Below, piece after piece: positions 57,015-64,000 of a stretch of DNA of 64,000 nt. A program made the translations under genes and the position numbers. Under the pieces are notes generated by a model. The model did no database searches, was not told the origin of the DNA, and saw only the letters and a program-made list of their open reading frames with translations. Source of the DNA: Cladochytrium replicatum. Lineage: Eukaryota > Chytridiomycota > Chytridiomycetes > Cladochytriales > Cladochytriaceae. The DNA lies in NCBI GenBank assembly GCA_025526935.1, contig JAHLKD010000010.1:664451-728450 (forward strand), given 5' to 3'. Positions within the stretch are counted from its first letter, which is position 1; each line of letters starts with the position of its first letter.

Positions 57015-58987
57015 TTGATAGGTGGAACAGCCCACATCAGCTTCTGTATCTGGTTCATATTGTCCCTGTTAAAAACCAAGGGCTTCTCCTAGCAGTGGTA
57101 GGGCGTCTTTAGCCGTACTTTAGCGAGCAGAATAGCTCCAGGTTCCATCTCTTGAATATGGGGTGATGATAAAGCAAATCCCCTTGTTGCACACAAGCAC
57201 TCTGTGGCTAATACAAATCAAGGCTGGGATTGCTAACCAGGAAGACTGTGGTGTGTGAGTGTTTGGTTTGTTCCACTGTCTCCTTTATTTATACCTGTGG
57301 TGTGTGAGTGTTTGGTTTGTTCCACTATCTCAAGGAACCAGCCACCCTCACACCGCAATAAATATTCCCACAGAGAATATTCCCACACAGAAGAACATTC
57401 AACAATAACAATAAAGAAAATAAACAGCATGACTGCCCAAAACATAAATCGAGCAATAGCATAAAAACTTCTCAAGCCCAAGAGAAAAAGCCTATTGCAC
57501 AAAACAATGGGTTAGCCCTCCAAGGATACACAGAATTTAACAGTCCCATCCACCACTGGTTACGTCCTTTGCCAACCGAGTCCTGATGAACCAATCAATG
57601 TCGTCATTTGAAAGCATGAAATCCTTGGCTAAACCTGTCTTCCAAGGTTTCCAATCCACCTCAGGGTTAGTTATGGACAAAAGATGCCCGATGTGTGCTG
57701 TCCAGAACCTTAGCCACTCAGAGGGATATGCATCCACTAATGCTCTGAACATGCGATAGATAGTGGCAGACGATGTACTTAGCAAAATGTTGTGGCGTAT
57801 CCAGTTTCCGAGCAAAAGGTGCACCCTAAGAAGAGTAAGGCTGCTCCTAGCACTGCTACTTGAAGTTGATGTTCGGCTTGAGCAGTCGTCAGATGCAACA
57901 AATATGGGCCGTAAGAACTCATTTCAGGAGAGGACTTCGTAGTTAACGCTGACAAACTTGAATGATGGTGGAACAGAGGCAATCTAAGGTCATAAATAAC
58001 CTCATTGATCTTATGCATCTGGAAGCAGATACCCTAGATGACCTCTTTCACCAAAAGGATAGCCGTACGACAGTGCTGCTGCAGGCTAAGCAATGCAAGG
58101 GAACTGGTTGGAGAACTGGTTCCATGTACCTTCGGAATTCTACCAATCCCCTTGATAGCCGACAAGATGCTTATTGGGCCACCCGTTGATGTTGGCGCTG
58201 CAGGTGCTGCTGCTTCTGAATGACCAGCCTGTTGTTTCAGAGCAGCAAGCTCTCCCTCCAGGGCAGTCACAACTTCTGCTGCGATGCAGGTCCTTCTCTC
58301 GTTCATTGCCGTCTCTTCAAGATCTTTCGTCATGTTCAACAGTCTTTCTGACTGTTTGAGGACCTGTTTTGTCCTTTCAATCCTCATCTGCTCGTTTGAT
58401 GTTCGCTTGGAACTCGTCAACTGCTGGACAGGCACTCCTCTGTAAATGCCGTACTTATGTCCCTGCCACCTGTAGAAGTCCAGAAATGTTGTTTCCTTCT
58501 GAAAGGAAGAGCTTTTCAAGCACTCCATACAATAGGCGTTTGCTGCTGTTATGAACTCCGGTCATCCACTGCATTCATCGTGAATTTCATTCAGGGCTTG
58601 ACAAACTAGCTTGCTCTCACAGTTAAGTCGGTTGATCAACCCTTGAAGAACAAATCTTGGGCTGCATTCATCATGATTTGTTTGATAGTTGCTGATGAAG
58701 TGCTCCGAGTCGTAGCTGTGCCCGCTTGCTTTGAATTTTCGATACCAAAGTCGTATGTCTGGACAGAGTCCATTTATGAGTAAATAGTCAGCATCCCCTT
58801 TAGTACCACGTCGCGCCAGTTTCTTTGAAGGAACAGTCGATTTGACATCAAGACCTACTTCTGCTTCTTCCACTTCAGAACCCAATCCCAGAGATGTTTC
58901 AGGTGCAGTCACCAGTTCTGCACTTGATTCTCTTTCAGATGATTGTTTGGATTGTTTCAAAGCTCGCTTCTTTGTAGTTCCAGGCAT
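57015..58987 (-). pseudogene. hAT-1 accessory gene, broken
   Basis: Colinear with 50267-51949. The start MPGTTKKRALKQSKQSS is at 58987, with a break near 58562 (end of HDECSG). The coiled coil has lost roughly 75 codons (near 58270), and there are further frameshifts near 58385 and 57960. A solo LTR is inserted at 57067-57542 in the last part. The Trp-rich C-terminal block is still readable on both sides of the LTR. Confidence 0.9.
57067..57542 (-). mobile_element. Solo LTR of family C inside hAT-1, 476 bp
   Basis: TGTTAAAAAC to GAATTTAACA, flanked by perfect 5-bp copies GTCCC (57062-57066 and 57543-57547). The uninterrupted sequence is seen in hAT-2 near 50330. It is the reverse-oriented relative of 31219-31696. 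Confidence 0.93.
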
Positions 58988-59117
58988 GGTGTTGGCAATG
59001 TTAAAGGAATGTATGCTATAATACTTCCCTGACAATATAGCTTTCTACCTGATCTGAAAATAATGATTAGCTAGAGAAGAAACTGTATACCCAGACACAG
59101 TGACACTCAGTCTCCCA

Positions 59118-59262
59118 GATTCTGTCCACCCAGATACTTTCTCAACTTATTAACGGTACTTCAGTAATCTCTATCAGGTACAGCTAACCTCTCTACAAAT
59201 ACTACTAGCAATAGGGTTCTGTCCACCCGGACACTTTCTCAACTCATTGACGGTACTTCAAC
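59118..59262 (-). repeat. Remnant of the 97-bp array in hAT-1, downstream side
   Basis: About one and a half units, against seven and a half in hAT-2. Same palindromic core TGTCCACCCGGACA. Confidence 0.85.
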
Positions 59263-59280
59263 AGATGAACAGTCTAAACA

Positions 59281-60992
59281 ACAATTTATATTTAAAAGAT
59301 TGGGTTATCATCAGTTGCTTCCAACTCTAAGACCACATCAAAATCCTTGCCAAAATTATGCACCTTTACAAAATCCTCACTAACATCACTTTTTGAATCT
59401 AGGAATCATTTTGAACAGTTCTTCAGCACTCAATTTATGCAACCAGTCATGACGGCACATCAACGCATTTATTGTTCTTGGAGCAAGGCGATTGCGAGAT
59501 GCAGGTACCAAATCAACCCTGGCTGAAAACTTTCGTTCGACTGGAGCCGAGCTCCACATCTTCTTCCTATGACTCCAGCGAGTTGGGCCTGGCTTCTCAG
59601 CGTGCACCAGAGCTTCCTGCCAACGTTAGTTTTGCTGACTCTTCAGTGCGACGGGAGCCAGCAGCTGGATCAGTTCAATCATCTGTCTTAGGGCTGGAAA
59701 GTTCACAATTCCAACGGTCTTCGACCAGTCCATAATATTGATTGGCTTCCCATCAGAATCAATGGAATAACAAGCGGAAGTGTTGGGTATCTAGACCCCT
59801 CGATTGCCTTTGATATAACCTTGAAAACACTCAAACCATCCTGGAGCATATTTTGTCCATTGCCTCTCATAGCTGTAAGGCTCGTTTGACCATATAGAAC
59901 GTGCTATTCCAGCGAGCTGTCACATCGATAATTGGTAATAGAGGAACCAGTTTCACAAATCGGCACGAATCAATAAATGAGCTTCGTCATTTTGGGAAGA
60001 CCAGATTCCTCTGACTAGCCATCGGAAGGTTTATGACATTAACGCCAGAGTTATCGACATTTGCGACTGTGTCCCCTGCAGGCCTGAATGTATCGATAAA
60101 ATCCTTTGCTGCAAGATTGATAATGTGTGCCATACACCGCATGTGTTGAGTTTCTGCAGACCACGCAATATCCCTATCTTCCAATAGCGTCTCCAGCTTA
60201 GACCGTTGTCGCTTGTAATGCACAATAAGCCTTCACCCAATAGCATGCCAAATTCATCCAGACACTTGAAAATCTGATTAGCCATGGCGACGCCTTCATG
60301 CTTTCGAACCATCAGAATCATCTGCAGCAGCAAGTCCTGCGGCTCCCATTCTTTCGTGATGAAGTGGGCAGTTATTCCAAGAAAAGAAATCTGGTCCTTC
60401 TATGTCCAACAGTCAGCTGTTATTGATACTTTTCAAGGCGAACCAACAATCAGACATTTAACAAGCTCCTTCTGCCTATCGTAAAGATCCATCTCATTTT
60501 GCTTCACTGCTTTTGCCGTCTTTGGTGTATAGTTTGGCTGAAAAGTCTTCAGCATGCTGACAAAGAACTTGTTCTCTACAACAGCAAAAGCCTGATAGTC
60601 TGCAGCAATCCAGTCCAAAATCGACTGCCACGCTACGTCTGGATTGAACACAAAGTCTTGCTCCTTCTCTAGCGAGCCGAAATTCAATGTCTGTTGTCCC
60701 TTGGGGACAATGTCCAACAGTCCAAGCGACCTGGCAATACTTCCATGGTGGTTTTTCAGATCGCAATTGACTATTTAGGAATACCAGCAACAAGCGCTCG
60801 AGCGCTGTTGTTGCCACTGTGTCCTGATATACGTCTGCGTTTGTCCTGCATGCTGTTCCCCTCCCTGGACGCCTCTGAAATTGGGGGGGCTGGCAGTGTT
60901 CGCTTCCCTGTGTCAATTGGATGACTGTCCACCAGTCTTTGGCTTGTGTCAGACGCTGCCTTACGCTTTGGTTTAACAAAGGCGGCGTCCAT
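59281..60992 (-). pseudogene. hAT-1 transposase gene, deleted and rearranged
   Basis: Pieces match the hAT-2 transposase in the same order: C-terminal tail and dimerisation block (59281-59546), middle blocks (59690-60765), N-terminus (60785-60992, MDAAFVKPKRKAASD). Several hundred bases are missing (for example around 59760 and 59850), and many frameshifts are present. Two short segments are exchanged and inverted: N-terminal codons now lie at 59547-59690 on the plus strand, and YLGIPATSA codons lie at 60765-60800 on the plus strand. Confidence 0.9.
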
Positions 60993-61111
60993 TTTGGCTG
61001 TGGTGTGGCTGGAACGTTACTGACTCTAATTGTCCAGGTGCACAGAAAGCACAGCTCTCGAGGTCTGGGGTGGTAAAAATTCTTTGTTACAGAACTTCCG
61101 TTGAGACTTCT

Positions 61112-61330
61112 TGGAAAGTGTCCGGGTGACAGAATCCTATTGCTTGTTACATTGACAGAGAGGTTAGTTGTACTTGATAGAGATCGCGGAAGTACCGTCA
61201 ATGAGTTGAGAAAGTGTCCAGGTGGACAGAAAATACATGCCTCGATGTCTGTTGTGATGCAAATTGTTTGATATATACAAAACTTATATTGCGTCTTCTT
61301 GGAAAGTGTCCGCGTGGACAGAAAGAGCTA
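61112..61330 (+). repeat. Remnant of the 97-bp array in hAT-1, upstream side
   Basis: One full unit and one terminal half unit (GTGTCCGCGTGGACAGAAAG) in plus orientation, matching the layout in hAT-2 with fewer copies. Confidence 0.85.
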
Positions 61331-61539
61331 TCGCTTCGTTTTAGCTTCCTTATCACATCGTGTTTTAGTCGGGTCTGAATCTTGACCCAAGAAGGGTTTT
61401 TGCCTGGACCCGATACCCGACGCGGATCTGACCCAAAAATTTTTCATGAAAAACCCAGCGATCGGGTCAGGTACATTTGGTCAATGGACCCGGACCCGAC
61501 CCGAAAGACCCTAAAACCTGCCGATCCTTACCAATAGTG

Positions 61540-61900
61540 CAATTGTTACAGGTTTCCTTGTAAGTCTACGTCTACTGGCAGTTGCTTGTACTTCCTTGTG
61601 GAGTACACTTAGGCACACCATCGGAGTAGTCACCACTACAGCACCAGCTCTGGCATTGAGAACTATAGTTACACATTTCCCACTCTCCGAGGTCACCGGA
61701 TCCCTGATTGCCTCCCGAGTTTCCTCCTGAGGATCCTCTGGTCAGTAGATCCTGAGGGTGTGCACTTCATTATCCCATCGGACCAAACGCTGCTACAGCC
61801 CTAGCTTGCACACTCACTGCTATAAGTACATTCATCCCAGTCAGACTTCGAGCCTTGTGAACCACCTTCTGATCCATCTCCTCCATTGTAGAATGTACTG
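61540..61900 (-). pseudogene. Cysteine-rich repeat protein remnant
   Basis: On the minus strand, two related segments read DWDECTYSSECAS and WEMCNYSSQCQSWCCSGDYS, each followed by DG..KCTP.GST. This spacing of Cys with Trp, Ser and Gly is like small secreted cysteine-rich repeats. A stop interrupts the first segment and others follow NCQ, so it is not intact. It ends at the right border of hAT-1. Confidence 0.5.
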
Positions 61901-62358
61901 GGCTAGAACTTAAACTCGATATGACAATTATATGGGCGTTCTAGCAGAGGAAGACTTTGAATAGATGCTTAAGGATAGTTTCGCATTAAGCATGAAATAT
62001 GCTAAATAGGACGCCTACAAATACAATTTTTCAGTCTGTTCTGGCGTTACTGAATTATGGGCTACTACACTCTGAACAAGAGGTGGAATTGGCTAGGTGC
62101 GTTGGGTAGCAATGAGCCAGGCTCTCTGAAGATATCTTCAATAGCAGTCCTCCTGAAGACCCATATTCACACTATATGCCAGAACCGCCTCCAGCTAGAG
62201 ACATAGTAGGATAGTCTATGCTCGAGCTTGACAATCTGACGCTTAGGGTAGTAAACCAATCTCCTGCATTGCCCTGTGATGTAAGTGCGAGAGCTGCTAG
62301 CCCTCCATTTGCATCGCTTGTGTACCACCACATTGGCCACAAGAACCAACTATTTTCT

Positions 62359-62748
62359 CTAAGGCTTACTATAAACCACCCTTTGTTGACGTAGCGAATA
62401 GCTCTCTATGTTATCGAAGATGACGCGTTGACGCCGCTGCGAGGCAATACGTGTACTACAGTTATATTTCCATGCTACACACGGTACTCTCGCCTTTCTG
62501 CTTTGCTGGCACAAGTCAGAGAACTCGTAGTCTATCTCTGTGGAGTTAGGCGTTTTCCTCCTCGAGCTGGTTGTGTTTGCACTTGAAGAAGACTTAATAA
62601 AGCCCACTTTTAGCATTCTACTTATAACACTGGACCTAGAGGGTAGCGTGTTTCCCAGTATAGCGCCATTTGTTTGTGCAATGGGAGCTGCTAGGACACT
62701 AGTAAGCAGCAATATTAGAGCCACACACAAGGTCCATTCATACTGCAT
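62359..62748 (-). CDS. Small putative secreted protein, possibly broken
   Basis: ATG at 62748 starts MQYEWTLCVALILLLTSVLA followed by APIAQTNG, a good signal peptide with a likely cleavage after Ala-Ala or Ala-Pro. The mature part is Ser/Arg-rich with few cysteines and no family resemblance. It lies upstream of the cysteine-rich remnant on the same strand, so both may belong to one gene whose middle (62167-62349) has lost its frame. Confidence 0.4.
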   Translation of the reverse strand: MQYEWTLCVALILLLTSVLAAPIAQTNGAILGNTLPSRSSVISRMLKVGFIKSSSSANTTSSRRKTPNSTEIDYEFSDLCQQSRKARVPCVAWKYNCSTRIASQRRQRVIFDNIESYSLRQQRVVYSKP

Positions 62749-62904
62749 TGTATATAACTACCTACTTGCACTATTTAACTAACTTTTTACTTCTATGTAC
62801 AACCAAGTACTCATCGCTCTTGGTTTGCATAATACTGAGGCTCTTCTCATCTGTTACTGCTTCATGCCCTATTCTAGCACTATTGGTAGTTCAGATGTCG
62901 TCGA

Positions 62905-63834
62905 TTATTCTTCATCACTCTGTAACAACCATCTGTTGAATAGCGAAACACTAGTATCTTGGACCGTATCCATGCGTATGTTTAGAGACGATACGTAACA
63001 CTCTATGTCCATCCATAGAGCCTCCAGTTTTATGCCCATCATTACTTCATCCCTACCACATGCCTTAATTATGGCGCTGTATATCATACAAGTTGCTAGT
63101 TGTATACGTATGTTTCTACCTTTAACTTCATCTTGTCCAAAAGGTAGTACAACTCCCCTAGCGACCCCCATGGATAGCAGCTGTTGACATGCTAGTATTA
63201 GGTCCTTTCTACCTGCTATCAAACGCTTGAGTTGCGTCATTGGTACCCGGACTGCGCCAAATGTGGAGAAATCGTACGAGTTGTAGGCAATCTTGTTCGA
63301 TTCGAGGAAATCTTTGAAGTCGGACGCTTTCACAAAAACCGTTTTGTCATTGGCGAATGCTTTGAACCCGATGTGTGCTTTTGGGTCCGAAAGAAGAGCA
63401 GTGTCAACAACAACTGTGACCTTCGACTTGTCTGCGACATTTGCGAGAGCAAAAGGAGTAACTAGGAAAACTGTGTTTACAACCATAGTTCAATCTAAAT
63501 CTCACAATCCTACTAACCACTCGACTTGTCAACCTTTAGCACAGACGCGATCAGATCGTCTGCGGCCATGCGAGCTTCTTTGTTTCCCAAGCTCTTTACG
63601 AATGGGTTGATCCCAAACGTAGTGGATTCCAGAGACGTGACGAGGATAGGGTCGTCTTTGCCACCTTTAGGCTTCAAGAACAGTGTTTTGCTCAGCACAG
63701 GCGTGGAGATTCCAGGGGCAGAAACGGTAGCGAGTTTCTCTGCCCACTCTTTGAGGTTAGGAGCAGCGAGGTGTGTGACAACGACGTGGGGAACACCGGT
63801 AGCGACGAAAGCAGGGTTAGTCAGGGTTAGTTAG
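62905..63834 (-). pseudogene. Prolyl-tRNA synthetase N-terminal editing-like domain, truncated by the telomere
   Basis: Fungal ProRS has an N-terminal YbaK/INS-like domain. The minus strand reads GVPHVVVTHLAAPNLKEWAE, FLKPKGGKDDPILVTSLEST, NKEARMAADDLIASVLKVDK, then across a 56-nt intron (63462-63517) VTPFALANVADKSKVTVVVD, KAHIGFKAFANDKTVFVKAS and NKIAYNSYDFSTF. This matches the domain in order and spacing. After that the frame runs into unrelated sequence (VPMTQLKRLIAGRKDLILAC) to a stop at 62905, so the catalytic part is missing. The 5' end has no ATG and passes directly into telomeric repeats near 63813. A catalytic ProRS fragment on the same strand lies at 35201-36145. Confidence 0.8.
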
Positions 63835-64000
63835 GGTTAGTTAGGGTTAGTTAGGGTTAGTTAGGGTTAGTTAGGGTTAGTTAGGGTTAGTTAGGGTTAG
63901 TTAGGGTTAGTTAGGGTTAGTTAGGGTGTTAGGGTTAGGGTTAGTTAGGGTTAGTTAGGGTTAGTTAGGGGTTAGTTAGGGTTAGTTAGGGTTAGTTAGG
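63813..64000 (+). repeat. Telomeric array, mainly the 10-mer TTAGGGTTAG
   Basis: About seventeen 10-base units TTAGGGTTAG (TTAGGG plus TTAG) run to the end of the window. The first unit is TCAGGGTTAG, one interruption near 63925 contains GTGTTAGGGTTAGGG, and one unit near 63967 has four G. G-rich strand toward the right end is the correct polarity for a chromosome end. Confidence 0.9.

Larger units (their letters stand above)
38218..61530. mobile_element. hAT-1: decayed hAT transposon that hosts the whole nest
   Basis: The left end TAAGGTTCGGTGGGT is at 38218 and the right end, read inwards, is TAAGGATCGGCAGGT at 61530. Perfect 8-bp duplications CCAATAGT lie outside (38210-38217 and 61531-61538), as expected for hAT transposases. 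Only about 29 bp of its left end precede the copia insertion; the remainder is 56737-61530. Its two genes (accessory 57015-58987, transposase 59281-60992) are both broken. Its sequence is colinear with the intact hAT-2, which supports the reconstruction. Confidence 0.93.

Overview
This window is the right-hand end of a chromosome from a filamentous or zoosporic fungus. I think a chytrid is the most likely source, because of the 48-75 nt spliceosomal introns, the Cache/HAMP-type receptor, the alpha-kinase and the kelch-SH3 membrane protein. The species cannot be named from sequence alone. The + strand ends in a G-rich telomere-like array, so 64000 is at or very near the chromosome tip.

From 1 to about 31.1 kb lies an ordinary gene-dense arm. 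In order it holds a damaged GH18 chitinase (-), TIP41 (-), casein kinase 2 beta (+), a receptor with a Cache-like ectodomain and HAMP-like segment (-), a decayed nuclease-like gene (-), a Cdc4-type F-box/WD40 ubiquitin-ligase subunit (-), fragments of a Ty3/gypsy element (+), an alpha-kinase (+), a kelch/transmembrane/SH3 protein (+), a rhomboid-like UBA protein of the Dsc2/UBAC2 type (+), complex III subunit QCR9 (-) and ATP sulfurylase MET3 (+). Six gene models (CK2 beta, Cdc4, alpha-kinase, kelch-SH3, Dsc2-like, MET3) close exactly in frame with canonical splice sites, and QCR9 does so too. Two broken relatives of the receptor lie on either side of the Cdc4 gene.

From 31.2 to 63.8 kb the window is subtelomeric and built almost wholly of mobile DNA and pseudogenes. 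The main object is a four-element nest that can be solved from target-site duplications. A decayed hAT transposon (38218-61530, duplication CCAATAGT) was hit by a Ty1/copia element (38247-56736, GTCCC). That copia was itself hit in its integrase region by a second, recent copia with identical 601-bp LTRs (40714-47251, GCGAG), and in its 3' LTR by a second, intact hAT (49967-56689, ACAAGTAC). A solo LTR (57067-57542, GTCCC) sits in the older hAT. Both hAT copies carry a second gene of unknown function beside the transposase, and a 97-bp repeat array in inverted orientation around the transposase gene.

Two separated pieces of a prolyl-tRNA synthetase gene flank this region on the same strand. 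The N-terminal editing domain lies at 63.2-63.8 kb, and a deleted catalytic/C-terminal part at 35.2-36.1 kb. The N-terminal piece runs straight into the telomeric array, which is made mainly of the 10-base unit TTAGGGTTAG instead of plain TTAGGG. The picture is of a chromosome end that broke inside a housekeeping gene copy, gained a telomere, and then filled with nested transposons.
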